Assembly (NCBI RefSeq): GCF_000964005.1
Contig: NZ_JXYP01000010.1
Location: 62,001-126,000 of the forward strand
Origin: Williamsia herbipolensis
Lineage (GTDB): Bacteria > Actinomycetota > Actinomycetes > Mycobacteriales > Mycobacteriaceae
Length of the DNA stretch: 64,000 bases
Direction: 5' to 3'
Part shown: one piece after another, positions 44,401 through 52,958 of the stretch
Layout of the letters: each line of letters opens with the position of its first letter
How positions within the stretch are numbered: the first letter of the stretch is position 1
Made by a program: the position numbers and the translations under genes
The notes under the pieces: generated by a model
What the model saw: the letters and a program-made list of their open reading frames with translations, nothing else
What the model was told of the DNA's origin: nothing
Databases searched by the model: none

Positions 44401-44897
44401 TCGATAGTCTCGTTGGTCGCGTTGTCGAAACGCACCTGTCGCAGAACGCGCAGACGCACGGAGTCTGCAGCCTCCACCACCTCGTTGAGGTTGGGGTTCG
44501 CAGGCGGGAACTCCATCATTGGCCCGAACTTCGCGGCAGGGCGACCAACCTGGGCGTAGGTAAAGCCCTTCCGCAGCACGCCGAGCAGCCCGCCGACGGG
44601 GTGGCCCGTGGTGGCATCCATCTTCGTCTGCTTGGCCAGCTCTTTGGTTGTAATGTGCTGCAACAGTTTTCGCTCGGCTGTGGCCTTCTGCTCCCCGACG
44701 AGGTCGGCGGGGACGGCTTTCTCGTACTCGTCGGGGTACTGCGTTGCGAGCCAGTAGAGTACGTCGGCAGGGACCAGCGCGAGGCCGACGTCCCAACCCG
44801 TCGGCTTGCCCTCGTTCTCGTATAGCCATCCGCGCTTCGAGAGCTCTGAGCAGAGGTTGCGCTCGAACTCCAACTCCATCAGCTGCGCGTCGCCCAT
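41415..44897 (-). CDS. hsdR: Type I restriction enzyme, R subunit
   Basis: A 1160-residue motor-nuclease subunit. The N-terminal PD-(D/E)xK nuclease is visible as DVVLTANGLPVVTMELK (ELK about residue 177). The SF2 helicase follows with Walker A HSAGSGKTKT (about 330), ADEAHSSQSG (about 438) and later FNKFQTGFDEPRL-type motif VANKFQTGFDEPRL. Length is normal. The ATG at 44897 forms a TGATG junction with hsdS. It uses ATP to translocate DNA and cut unmethylated invaders. Confidence 0.92.
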   Translation of the reverse strand: MGDAQLMELEFERNLCSELSKRGWLYENEGKPTGWDVGLALVPADVLYWLATQYPDEYEKAVPADLVGEQKATAERKLLQHITTKELAKQTKMDATTGHPVGGLLGVLRKGFTYAQVGRPAAKFGPMMEFPPANPNLNEVVEAADSVRLRVLRQVRFDNATNETIDVVLTANGLPVVTMELKTDNTQTVNHAIRQYKEDRRPGKNRPLLAPGRALVHFAVSNDLVYMTTKLDGEDTVFLPFNQGNEGHEGNPPSGTGSSTDYLWREILARPMVMRILKDFALFEPSKSGKRDGRLVFPRFHQLRAVERVVGAIEANGTGGRYLVWHSAGSGKTKTIAWLSHRLIRHMSVDSQSTFDSVIVVTDRNVLDENIRHDMHLVQSSKGLVVSVGEKSGAKSPQLKKALVEGDHIITCTLQTFPEVMKLIEDTEELRGRHWAVIADEAHSSQSGSAAKKLKELLVDLDLESDDENISADDLLLAKDSAIAASSNITFVALTATPKAKTLRLFGTQRDDRWEAFDTYTMAQAIEEGFILDVLTNYSTYDMFLRVKNALEDEQEIRVNTGEAVTNIVRFARLHPTAIAQKVRVVIEHFRRNVMDMLGGEARAMVVTSSRPEAYNWSKKMNAYLADQGYTDMETLVAFSGSLVDEDTGDSVTEVSLNNRSDVGRAFRDEDQYRVLIVANKFQTGFDEPRLMAMYVDKKLTGVATVQTLSRLNRTYPGKTAPMVVDFRNSPANIQKDFKLYYSDAHVEGDVDPNSLYTIGERLDTADVYSYDEMNAVVDAYRFELGGEAIATALAPIKNRWNGQMRQAVLSKDKPQREELERFRADVISYRNAWQFLSQIVDYQDLDLARRAILATLLARNLHSDGEDYDDSYLEGVQLSGVKLVPALISGDHSLSEGGSEGIKLPTFEGEHKGGDGIPQRGPLDEAIDTVNEMFQAKGVDVSPESVSGFITTFWGFLDANEEAVAMAKNNTVAQLKASEGFSGAVGLAVLKTVSEAREIQSYMTDPAFLQAITDIAADTIHTQYRRPVGVLTDPDHAEDARTARMAIGALASLEEGWVDGDSGQAISAEVINRGAHVIDVMEDLGNVTRSVFPTEEGGVRFYWPRAENQLTIEVEPSGALYIHTADVAAGTFRDEAVPTGADLTDRLAAWLIEDDAGHE

Positions 44898-46144
44898 CAC
44901 GAGACCTGTTTCCGGCCGGTGACAACATCGGTTATGAGCGCTGACCGTCGCTCCAACAGCAACGACTTCAGTTCCGCGACTTTCGACAACATGGCTTCGA
45001 TCCGACCAGTTACTTCGTCGATGTACTTCAGGACTGCCTTCTGCTCATGAATTGAAGTGACCGGTACGGATACCTCACCGAGAAGACGTTCGTTGAGATT
45101 CCCCATCGTTGCGCCGACCGAGAGCTGTTCAAGCTCTCGAATAGCGTCGGGCGACGAGACCACCAACTGGACAAACTCCGGCAGCGCAACCGCAGGATCA
45201 GACCGAACACGGAGACTGCCGGTACCGCAGATAGCAGGAGTATCCGCTTCTCTCACCACTGCGCAACGTCCGAATTCGCCTCTGCGTGCTACAACCACGT
45301 CTTCGGCGGAAAGCGCGAAACGGTCAAGCTCGGTCGCTTTTGCTTCCGACACAGTCGTTTTGCTGTCAGGGGCGAGGCGTCCACCGACAATATGGGAGGG
45401 GTTGATCAGGGGAACCCCATCGCTGATGTAATCGCCCTGCTTCACCTGCGTGCCAAATGGTCCGGTGCTGATCTGTGGCACCATCCACCTGAGCGCCCGA
45501 CGCTCGGGGATCTTGGCTAGAGCGTTCTCCTTGAGGCCAGCAAGGCGTGAGACGAGCAAAGCTGCCAGTTCATCCATCTTGCCGAGCAACGCGTCGATAT
45601 GGCCGGTTTCTCTGTCGAGGTAGTCGGCGATATAGACCTGTTCTGTGAAGGGCGGGAACGGCAGCGGTGTTGCATCCAGCACAGCCTTAGTAACCCGCTG
45701 CGCGTTGGGGCGCACGCCGGTAGCAACGGCTGCGAAGTATCCGATGTACCGCGAGCTTCGAAAAAGGTGATGTACGTAGCGCGGCTCGAAATGCTCTGAG
45801 ATCCAAAACACTTTGTAGTCAGGACTGACGTAGCCGGTGAGCGACGAGACACCGATGCCCCCGTGGTTGAGCCACATCATGTTGGCGGCAAGTTGATTTG
45901 GTCGAACGACTCGGTAACTCGAGACATCGTGCGAAGCCTTCTGCCCGTCGGTTCGGGTGTTGAGTTCGATACCCCGATACTCTGATATTGAAAGGAGCGG
46001 GCCGGGCGGACTATCGCCGTTTCTCTCATCGCTTTCTCTAAAATGGTAGCCGAATTTGGTGGCCTTCCAGTGGCCAGGAATCAGCGATATCGGTGAGCGC
46101 GAATCACAGTCACGCGGTGTCGCCGGTAATGGAGATCGGCTCAT
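44897..46144 (-). CDS. hsdS: Type I restriction enzyme, specificity subunit
   Basis: A 415-residue DNA-recognition subunit with two target-recognition domains (about residues 20-170 and 215-370), each followed by a conserved long helix (DRETGHIDALLGKMDELAAL and IDEVTGRIEAMLSKVAEL). These helices set the spacing between the two half-sites. The two recognition domains are unlike each other, implying a bipartite asymmetric target that cannot be predicted here. It overlaps hsdM by four bases. Confidence 0.92.
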   Translation of the reverse strand: MSRSPLPATPRDCDSRSPISLIPGHWKATKFGYHFRESDERNGDSPPGPLLSISEYRGIELNTRTDGQKASHDVSSYRVVRPNQLAANMMWLNHGGIGVSSLTGYVSPDYKVFWISEHFEPRYVHHLFRSSRYIGYFAAVATGVRPNAQRVTKAVLDATPLPFPPFTEQVYIADYLDRETGHIDALLGKMDELAALLVSRLAGLKENALAKIPERRALRWMVPQISTGPFGTQVKQGDYISDGVPLINPSHIVGGRLAPDSKTTVSEAKATELDRFALSAEDVVVARRGEFGRCAVVREADTPAICGTGSLRVRSDPAVALPEFVQLVVSSPDAIRELEQLSVGATMGNLNERLLGEVSVPVTSIHEQKAVLKYIDEVTGRIEAMLSKVAELKSLLLERRSALITDVVTGRKQVS

Positions 46145-48081
46145 TCCGCGCTCACCGCGCCGAACATGTCAGCCAGCTCGCCCATGAGTCTCTGCACCTC
46201 GGAGTCGATCTCGGCGAGTGGGCGCGGTTCCTCAGGAACATAAAAGATGCGGTTGAACGGGATTTCGGTGCCGTGCCTAGCTTTGGTCAGATCCCACACT
46301 GCATCGGGTGCGTACGGCAATACTTCGCGCTCCATGTGTTCGTCAACGTCCTCGCTCAGCGGGATGCGCTCGGTGATCCTCCATCCGTCCGCGATAACGG
46401 GCTTGCCTTTGCGATCGACGGCCGCCGGCTCGGAGTCATCTGCCACGGCCATGACTTTCATCGCGGCGTCGACAAGACCAACCGGCGCCTTGAGCCCCTC
46501 TGCCTTCGCCGCCTCGGGGAGCGTCTTCGGGAGGTCGTTCCAGGCAGTTCCGTCTAGCGACTTCAGTACTGACACGTACCCATCGACAAAGTCTCGACGG
46601 CTTCGGAGCGCATCGATGCACTCCTGGGTGAAATGGACCCCGAACCGTGCCTGCTTGTACACGGGCACGTCGCGGAATCTGAAGTCCTCGGGAGTCATCA
46701 CGCGAGAGATCGCAGGGTCAGCCTGGTCAAACGCCTTGTACGCCTCCATCAGCGTTTTCCGATGGGTCTTCCCCATCTCGCGGCGCTTGTCGCCCATCGG
46801 TTTCCACATGGAGTCCCACTGGCCCGATCCGTCGATCAGCTGGATTTTTCCCTTTCGGTCCGGGTCCTTGTTCGCGTCGAGGATCCAGACGTATGTAGCG
46901 ATTCCCGTGCCGTAGAACATGCTCGTGGGCAGCCCGATGATCGCGTCGATCAGGTCTTCTTCGAGGAGCCACTGACGGATCGAGTTTGGCCCATTGTCAC
47001 TGTTGAACAGCGGCGACTGGTTCGAGACGACGGCGGCGCGGCCGCCCTGACCGTTCTTCGCCGCTGGGCTGAGCTTGGATGCGCAGTGCGCCAGGAACAA
47101 CATCTGACCGTCACTGGTACCCGGCAGACCGTGGCTAAAGCGCGATCCGTGTGATTTTGCCTGTTCCTTGACGGCCTTCTCGTCGGCCTCCCAGTCCTTG
47201 CCGAACGGAGGGTTGGAGAGCACGTAGTCAAACGCCTGATCCCCATAAAGGTCCTCTACGAGGGTGTTACCCCGCTTGATCGCGTCCGGCCGGCCGCCCT
47301 GAATCAATAGGTCAGCTTTGCCGAGGGCGAAGGCCGACGGCATGAGTTCCTGCCCGTAGAGCGTGACGTCGATCTTCTCGTTCATCCGCTTGAGCGCGTC
47401 GTGCGCGACGAGCAGCATGCCGCCGGAGCCGGCGGTCGGATCGTAGATGGAGCGTAGGGCACTCTCACCAGCAAGACCGTCGTCGTCGTTGGTGATCAAG
47501 ATGTCGACCATGAGCTTGATCGCATCGCGCGGGGTGTAGAAGTTGCCCGCGGCTTTCCCCTTCTTGTTGAAGGCCCGGTACATCACGTCCTCGAAGACAT
47601 CGCCCATGGCGGTGTTGGCGAGTTCCTTCGGCGACAGGTCGAGCTTTGAGAAGTGCTTCACCACCGAGTGGAGACGGTTGGCATCGGCGAGGACCTTCGC
47701 GCGGCGGTTGAACTCAAAAGAGGTCCAGATGTCGGCGATGTTGTTCGAGAAGCCGTCAACGTAGCTCTGTAGAGACTTGTGTACGTTGTCGTCGACTGAG
47801 GCGATCGTTGCGAGGTCGAGTGGCGAGACATTGTAGAAGCTCAGCCCGAACCTGTCCTTCACCGCGATGTCGATCAGATGCGGCGGCATCGTGGCGAGCG
47901 AGGCGACGAACGCAGTCACCTCCTGTTTGGTGTCCGCGAGCATGCATTCCAGCCGACGGAGCACCGTGAACGGAAGAATGTAGTCGCCGTAGTCCTCCTC
48001 GTCGACGATGTTGCGCAAGTACTTGTCGGCGGTGTCCCACACGATGCGTGCGGTCGTCCTATTGTTCGCTGCGTCAGCCAA
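46141..48081 (-). CDS. hsdM: Type I restriction enzyme, methyltransferase subunit
   Basis: A 646-residue adenine-N6 methyltransferase. SAM-binding motif DPTAGSGGMLL (about residue 215) and catalytic NPPF in VLSNPPFGKDWE (about residue 289) are intact. The N-terminal helical domain (YILPFTVLRRLECML) is typical of HsdM. First gene of hsdM-hsdS-hsdR, transcribed from the gap 48082-48233, which contains an imperfect palindrome ATGTA (48115-48119) and TACAT (48130-48134). Confidence 0.93.
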   Translation of the reverse strand: MADAANNRTTARIVWDTADKYLRNIVDEEDYGDYILPFTVLRRLECMLADTKQEVTAFVASLATMPPHLIDIAVKDRFGLSFYNVSPLDLATIASVDDNVHKSLQSYVDGFSNNIADIWTSFEFNRRAKVLADANRLHSVVKHFSKLDLSPKELANTAMGDVFEDVMYRAFNKKGKAAGNFYTPRDAIKLMVDILITNDDDGLAGESALRSIYDPTAGSGGMLLVAHDALKRMNEKIDVTLYGQELMPSAFALGKADLLIQGGRPDAIKRGNTLVEDLYGDQAFDYVLSNPPFGKDWEADEKAVKEQAKSHGSRFSHGLPGTSDGQMLFLAHCASKLSPAAKNGQGGRAAVVSNQSPLFNSDNGPNSIRQWLLEEDLIDAIIGLPTSMFYGTGIATYVWILDANKDPDRKGKIQLIDGSGQWDSMWKPMGDKRREMGKTHRKTLMEAYKAFDQADPAISRVMTPEDFRFRDVPVYKQARFGVHFTQECIDALRSRRDFVDGYVSVLKSLDGTAWNDLPKTLPEAAKAEGLKAPVGLVDAAMKVMAVADDSEPAAVDRKGKPVIADGWRITERIPLSEDVDEHMEREVLPYAPDAVWDLTKARHGTEIPFNRIFYVPEEPRPLAEIDSEVQRLMGELADMFGAVSAE

Positions 48082-48114
48082 TGTGCCCTCGATCGGTCCC
48101 GCTCACCCATCAGA

Positions 48115-48134
48115 ATGTATCGGAAACGTTACAT
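48115..48134. promoter_or_regulatory. Palindrome upstream of hsdM
   Basis: ATGTA and TACAT arms separated by ten bases, about 35 bases upstream of the hsdM start. A candidate operator or promoter element for the restriction operon, perhaps for the XRE protein encoded at its end. Confidence 0.35.
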
Positions 48135-48233
48135 CGGAGTACGAATAATCGCCCGAGGCGCATGTCACAAGAGCAAGGACCGGCCTGGACTCGGCCACTG
48201 TAGTTCTCGATGGTCGGGTGCGACCCGCCGCTG

Positions 48234-49328
48234 CTACTCGAAGGTGCCCTTCAAGTCCACGCAGAGGTTATTCCCGAACCGGTAGTCCAGCAGGCGCCGG
48301 CGGTGCATCTGGTGCACGGCTACCCCCGGAGAGATCCCCACCTGCCTCGCGGCGCGCACAATGTCACCGTCGCGCGTAAGTCCCTGGAAGGGCTCGATGC
48401 CGCCAGCCCCGAACAGCGTCTCGAAGGCGAACTGGTTCGCGCCCTTCTCGGCGGCGCTGGAGCGCTTCTTCTCCGTTTTGAACTCTAGGTGCATTTCGCC
48501 ACGGGGGTCGTTGAGTACGTGTCCGAGTTCATGGAACAAGGCCCAGATTACGAAGCCGTCCTTGCCCCACCGGCCCGTCTGCTGGATGACCGGTACCTTG
48601 CCGTCGATCCACCGTGTCATCCCCAAAAGCGGGAAGTTTTTTGGCGGCTCGACGACCATGAAGACGACACCGATCTTTGCGAGCTGGCCAGCGATGTCCT
48701 GAAGCATCGTCGTGTCCGGCCGGGCTGCCCGCGCACGAAGCTCCGGGAGCGCCGCGTGGAGGTGCGTTTCCTCGTAGTCGTACTTTCGGCCGCGCTCGAA
48801 CGACGGAGTGAACTCCGCGGCGCGAAGCCAGGTGGTCAGAGCTGTCGGCGCGACGTCGGCGCCGGACTCCTTCAACGCCGCGAGCGCGTACTCACCCTGC
48901 GAAGCGGTCTCGTGGAGGTGCTCGTAGACCTCCCAGGTACCGCAGCGATGAAAGGCGAGGAAATCGGACACCAGGCGACCCGGATTGGCGCGCGTCGCGG
49001 AGGTGGCGCCGAGGCTCCTAAGATACATAGCGGCGTTCGAGTCGATGGCCTCGGCGTGCTGCGCGAGGTCTTCCTCATCGGCGATGCGGCTGAGGTCCGC
49101 GCGGTACGCAGCCTCGTACCGCAGCCACGCGTCGGCAGGTATGCCGACGACGCGCTCCAACCGTCTGGCGGTGTCCGCGGTGATCGGGGCGCGGCCATGA
49201 ATGATCTCGTTCACCTGCTTGCGGCTGCAGCCCACCAGGTCGGCCACTCGCTGCTGGGAGAAGCCCTGTTCGTCGATCCACTCCTCCAGGTACTCCCCGG
49301 GGGCGACGGCGTAGTTCGTGTTGGTCAT
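48234..49328 (-). CDS. XRE-ImmA/IrrE fusion antitoxin (HigA-like)
   Basis: A 364-residue two-domain protein: an N-terminal helix-turn-helix (FSQQRVADLVGCSRKQVNEI, about residues 23-42) and a C-terminal ImmA/IrrE metallopeptidase domain with HELGH (about residue 266). This is the large antitoxin form that accompanies RelE/HigB-type toxins. It follows the toxin gene by 12 bases. The peptidase may process the antitoxin itself or regulate its release. The HEXXH motif is intact. Confidence 0.85.
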   Translation of the reverse strand: MTNTNYAVAPGEYLEEWIDEQGFSQQRVADLVGCSRKQVNEIIHGRAPITADTARRLERVVGIPADAWLRYEAAYRADLSRIADEEDLAQHAEAIDSNAAMYLRSLGATSATRANPGRLVSDFLAFHRCGTWEVYEHLHETASQGEYALAALKESGADVAPTALTTWLRAAEFTPSFERGRKYDYEETHLHAALPELRARAARPDTTMLQDIAGQLAKIGVVFMVVEPPKNFPLLGMTRWIDGKVPVIQQTGRWGKDGFVIWALFHELGHVLNDPRGEMHLEFKTEKKRSSAAEKGANQFAFETLFGAGGIEPFQGLTRDGDIVRAARQVGISPGVAVHQMHRRRLLDYRFGNNLCVDLKGTFE

Positions 49329-49340
49329 TGGCTTCTCCTC

Positions 49341-49649
49341 TCAGTGGTAGTCGTCGATGTCGATCACGGTCACTGTGACCGCGTTCCAGGAATCTGAATC
49401 GCCTTCGGGCCGGATCAGCAGCCGGTAGTTGTCGCTGAGCTTCCCGGCCCACTCTCCGGCGTGGTCCTCATGAAGCTGGTGCCAATAGCCCAGCGGGTCG
49501 ATGGTGGACAGGTCACCCACTGTCTCGGCTGTGCGCAGCGCGTTGACCCGCCGGCGGAGTTTGTCTGCGATGTCCCCACGCTTCTTCCGCATCACCCGCT
49601 CGTCCGTACACAGCTTCTCAAGCTTCCGATCCTGGTACTTCACGTCCAA
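49341..49649 (-). CDS. higB: RelE/HigB-like toxin
   Basis: A 102-residue protein matching HigB-type mRNA interferases: YQDRKLEKLCTDE at the N-terminus, LHEDHAGEWAGKLSDNYRLL in the middle and a beta-rich end (AVTVTVIDIDDYH). Such toxins cleave mRNA on the ribosome. The first codon is TTG 49649; GTG 49643 is an alternative. Toxin-first order and partner with XRE antitoxin are typical of higBA. A palindrome lies two bases upstream. Confidence 0.8.
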   Translation of the reverse strand: MDVKYQDRKLEKLCTDERVMRKKRGDIADKLRRRVNALRTAETVGDLSTIDPLGYWHQLHEDHAGEWAGKLSDNYRLLIRPEGDSDSWNAVTVTVIDIDDYH

Positions 49650-49650
49650 C

Positions 49651-49661
49651 TGGTGTCACCA
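49651..49661. promoter_or_regulatory. Palindrome at the toxin-antitoxin promoter
   Basis: TGGTGTCACCA, a perfect palindrome around one central base, directly upstream of the toxin start. It is well placed as the operator for autoregulation by the HTH antitoxin. Confidence 0.5.
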
Positions 49662-50063
49662 ATTTCGTTACAGTCTAGCGCGAGCCGATCGCGCATTATG
49701 CCGGTTGTGACAAAGAAGACCCACCGAGAGTCGCTACGCGGAGGCCGTCGGACTCCGGTCCGCACCCGAGGTAATCCGAGGGTATCGGTGCGGCGCGAGA
49801 GGGTGATGCAGCCATGCCGCGACTAGTCCGTTCGGGCCAACGGTGCCGCAAATCGGCGCGACGGCAGGGGGCCGCGCAACACTGCCGAGTCCAGATCGCG
49901 CCATGCCCGCCGTGCAGACCTCCGCAGAGCACTGCGTCCTCAACTTGTGGCTGAGACCCTCGGCGTACCGCGCTTGCCTGAGGCGGGGTGCCCTGCTGAC
50001 GCGGGTAGACGAGGCCATTGGTGCCAACAGAGCGCCGTCAGGCGAGAGTGGCATCTACGGCAC
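49662..50063. other. Intergenic region without a supported gene
   Basis: About 400 bases between the toxin gene and the XRE repressor gene. Open frames on both strands have skewed composition and no start signals. It may be a junction between the defence cargo and the integration module. Confidence 0.4.
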
Positions 50064-50594
50064 CTATGGGCTTTCTGGGTGAAGTCCGTTCAAAACTGCG
50101 GACACATACGGCTCGCAGAATGACCAATCGAGGTCGCTCCAATCGACAGCAGTCGCGTTGTGGGTTGGCTCGGACCCGGGGAGTGTTCGAACGTGTTCGA
50201 GGAACGGCCCATCATCCTCTGCGTCCGGGTCGCCACGCTCCCATGTCTTGAACTGCTGGGCGGCTTGCTGCGCGGCCTTCAGATACTCGTCGATCGCGGC
50301 TCGTGCAGCGAAGAACTTCTGGGTGCCAACCTGCATCGCTCCGCTGAAGCTGACGTTGGGTTGGTCCAATTCGACTTGCATTAGGTCGAATTGGAGGAAC
50401 TCGGCGATGGCAATCGCCTCCGACAGGCGTGGCTCGCGCTGTCCGCTTTCCATGCGCGTGATCGCGGCCTGGTCGATCGTTACTCCAAGCTCGATCAGCC
50501 GCTGGGACAGTGCCCGCTGGCTCAGTCCAGCATCCAGGCGTCGTCGGCGCATGGTCGATCCGAACGTCTCGCCCGTCGGTTCGTCGTGATTCAT
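50064..50594 (-). CDS. XRE family repressor of the integration module
   Basis: A 176-residue protein with a clear Cro/C1 helix-turn-helix (MRRRRLDAGLSQRALSQRL, then AAITRMESGQREP) and a C-terminal region of about 100 residues likely for oligomerisation or signal sensing. ATG 50594 is assumed; a TTG at 50624 would add ten residues. It is divergent from the excisionase-like gene, an arrangement typical of phage-like control regions, so it probably represses excision and replication genes. Confidence 0.7.
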   Translation of the reverse strand: MNHDEPTGETFGSTMRRRRLDAGLSQRALSQRLIELGVTIDQAAITRMESGQREPRLSEAIAIAEFLQFDLMQVELDQPNVSFSGAMQVGTQKFFAARAAIDEYLKAAQQAAQQFKTWERGDPDAEDDGPFLEHVRTLPGSEPTHNATAVDWSDLDWSFCEPYVSAVLNGLHPESP

Positions 50595-50654
50595 ATTCGA
50601 CACGCTAGTGCTTGACAGCATCAACGGCGAGTGCCACGCTCGTGATGATTCAGT

Positions 50655-50674
50655 AATGACTCAAGATGGTCATT
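50655..50674. promoter_or_regulatory. Inverted repeat between repressor and excisionase genes
   Basis: AATGAC (50655-50660) and GTCATT (50669-50674) separated by eight bases. It is centrally placed in the divergent promoter region and is a candidate operator for the XRE repressor. Confidence 0.45.
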
Positions 50675-50705
50675 CAGCATCAATCGACCCACGAGGGAGT
50701 GTCCC

Positions 50706-50909
50706 GTGAACGACGAGTTTCTCACCACCAAGCAGGTCAGCGAGCGTTGGCCGTTTCTGCCGGCGGCCACCCTTCGGTACTGGCGCCATGCGGACGAGGG
50801 CCCTGCATCTTTCAGGGCGGGATCGCGAGTCCTATACCGCAAGAGCGAGATCGAGCGATGGCTCACTGCGCAGGAGACCTCGACGCGACGCGGTGGCGGC
50901 GCTGCCTGA
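50706..50909 (+). CDS. Excisionase-like HTH protein (AlpA/MerR-type)
   Basis: A 67-residue winged helix-turn-helix protein: FLTTKQVSERWPFLPAATLRYW is followed by RKSEIERWL, the classical HTH_17/AlpA pattern. Such proteins act as recombination directionality factors or activators of excision. GTG start with GAGGGAG upstream. First gene of the rightward block leading to the replication protein and integrase. Confidence 0.75.
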   Translation: MNDEFLTTKQVSERWPFLPAATLRYWRHADEGPASFRAGSRVLYRKSEIERWLTAQETSTRRGGGAA

Positions 50910-51000
50910 TCGCACCTGCGCAGCAAAGCGCCCCTGGCTCGGCGGCAACCGAAGACCAGGGGCGAACAGTCCCATCCCACATTCCTGAGGAACCGAGACT

Positions 51001-51231
51001 ATGTCCGACGATAGCGCGCGCACGCCCTTTTACGCATGGATCCCGATTGGGTCCACCACCGAGAACGAGACAGCGATACAGCTGTCTTCCGACAGCCGCG
51101 GTGTCGAACTCGTCTTCGTCAACGTGTCCGGCCGCGGGATCGTGCACCATTTGTCCCGGGACGAGTTCGCCTGCCTGCTGACCCATGTCGCGGGCAGGCT
51201 CGGATTCACCTTCCCGCGAGACGTTCGGTGA
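51001..51231 (+). CDS. Small protein of unknown function in the integration module
   Basis: A 76-residue beta-rich protein (TAIQLSSDSRGVELVFVN, then IVHHLSRDEFACLLTHVAG). A GAGGAA ribosome site lies upstream, and the stop overlaps the GTG of the following replication gene. No motif recognised; small proteins at this place occur in other integrative elements. Confidence 0.55.
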   Translation: MSDDSARTPFYAWIPIGSTTENETAIQLSSDSRGVELVFVNVSGRGIVHHLSRDEFACLLTHVAGRLGFTFPRDVR

Positions 51232-52958
51232 CCGCTCCTACGCATCTGCAGAACGATCGCGCGATCGACAGATGCCGAAATGCCTTCGAGGCGATGGGTC
51301 TGCAGTGGACAGCAGGCTCTCATCTGACCGCATCTGCACAGGCTCCGGGTCACAGTGCAGCCGATCGGTCGGTGACTTTCCGGCAAATCGAGGGCTGCGT
51401 CCTTGTTAACAGCTTCGCTGACGATAAAGATGCCGTTCTCGAGGCGGTCGGGCTGTCGTTGGCTGACCTCTACGATGACGCGTCGGGTGCGCGCTACGAC
51501 TACCCCGACGGACGGGTTGTCTACCGATCGCCGGCCAAGAAGTTCCGCCAATCGGGAAACGTGCTGGGTCGAGCCCTGTTCCATGCGGACCGACTCCCGG
51601 CTGACACGTCGGTGACCGTGTATGTAGTCGAAGGTGAGAAGGACGTGCTCACGGCCGAGTCACACGGGCTCGTGGCCGTGAGTGGGGCCATGGGTGCTGG
51701 GAAGGCGAGGCATTTCGATTGGACCGTGCTCGCGCATCGTCCCGTCGTGGTGGTGGCCGACAAGGATGAACCCGGCCTCAAACACGCCCGCGCCGTCGTC
51801 GAACTCGTCGAGTCGGTAGCCGCGACAGTGTGCATCGTGGAGGCGGTAGGGGACTGCAAGGATCTAACAGATCACCTCATGGCAGGCGAGGACGTCAGTG
51901 CGCTGGTCGAGCGCCGCCGGTCCGGCCGACACCTTCGCGTCATTCGCGGCAGTGACGTAACGATGCAGAAGCTGGAGTGGTGGGAGCCCGACCTGATCCC
52001 CATGTCGTCTCTCACGCTGCTGGCGGGGCGAGAGGGCAAGGGTAAGAGCACTATTGCCTGCGACTGGGCAGCCCGGGAAACACGCGCCGGAAACTCCGTG
52101 CTCTACCTGCATTCGGAAGACTCCCGCGAGCACACAGTCACTCCAAGACTAGTCGCGGCCGGCGCCGACCTGACGAAGGTGCTCTTCATCGACGTCGAAA
52201 CCGAGACGACAGACGCGGGAAACCTGATCTTGCCCGTCGACGTGCCCGCACTCGACCGAGTCGTCGCGGCCAACGACGTGACTCTGATCGTCCTCGATGC
52301 CGCGACCTCAAGCATGTCCGCCGACCTGTCTGGTAACGATGACCGCCAAGTCAGACGGTTCCTGGAGCCGCTCGCACGGCTGGCCGGCACCCGGCGGGTT
52401 GTCGTTCTGGGCCTCGTTCACTTCGGCAAGAGGGAGGGCGTAGACAGCGGAAAGCTCATTCTCGGGTCGATCGCCTGGAGTCAAGTAGCGCGATCGGTCC
52501 TCTCCCTCGCGGACGATCCGGAGACCGGGAACCTGATCATCACCAACACAAAAGGCAACCTGGCTTCCCGCGTCCGTTCGGTCGAATGCCGACTCGAATC
52601 GCGTTCCGTCATGACCGCAGGTGGTCCGACTGAGGTCGGCAGGGTGGAATGGCTCGGCGACACCAATCACGATGCCCGCGACTTCCTCGTGGCCGAGGGC
52701 GAAGACCATGAGGAACGCAATGAGGTGCAGGCCGTCATCGTCGACTACCTACGCGATGTCGGGGGTAGCGCGCCCGCGGCCGAGGTCCTTCGCATCACTC
52801 GCGCGGCGGGACTGATCGACAACGTGGTGAAGAAGGCCAGACGGAAGGCCGGCGTTCGGACCAAACGTGTCGGTTTCGGCAAGGACTCGGCCTGGATCTG
52901 GTCCTTGAACGACACCGAGGAAGCCCAATCGCCCACTGGGAGCGGGGATGAACAGTGA
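51228..52958 (+). CDS. TOPRIM-AAA (RepA-like) primase-helicase
   Basis: A 576-residue replication protein. A TOPRIM domain is seen at about residues 130-205 (VVEGEKDVLTAES, then VVVADKDEPG), followed by a RecA-like AAA_25 ATPase with Walker A AGREGKGKST (about 268) and Walker B LIVLDAATSS (about 354). The C-terminus looks like a winged helix. Equivalent proteins support autonomous replication of excised actinobacterial integrative elements and phages. GTG 51228 overlaps the upstream stop; its own stop overlaps the integrase start. Confidence 0.8.
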   Translation: MTAPTHLQNDRAIDRCRNAFEAMGLQWTAGSHLTASAQAPGHSAADRSVTFRQIEGCVLVNSFADDKDAVLEAVGLSLADLYDDASGARYDYPDGRVVYRSPAKKFRQSGNVLGRALFHADRLPADTSVTVYVVEGEKDVLTAESHGLVAVSGAMGAGKARHFDWTVLAHRPVVVVADKDEPGLKHARAVVELVESVAATVCIVEAVGDCKDLTDHLMAGEDVSALVERRRSGRHLRVIRGSDVTMQKLEWWEPDLIPMSSLTLLAGREGKGKSTIACDWAARETRAGNSVLYLHSEDSREHTVTPRLVAAGADLTKVLFIDVETETTDAGNLILPVDVPALDRVVAANDVTLIVLDAATSSMSADLSGNDDRQVRRFLEPLARLAGTRRVVVLGLVHFGKREGVDSGKLILGSIAWSQVARSVLSLADDPETGNLIITNTKGNLASRVRSVECRLESRSVMTAGGPTEVGRVEWLGDTNHDARDFLVAEGEDHEERNEVQAVIVDYLRDVGGSAPAAEVLRITRAAGLIDNVVKKARRKAGVRTKRVGFGKDSAWIWSLNDTEEAQSPTGSGDEQ

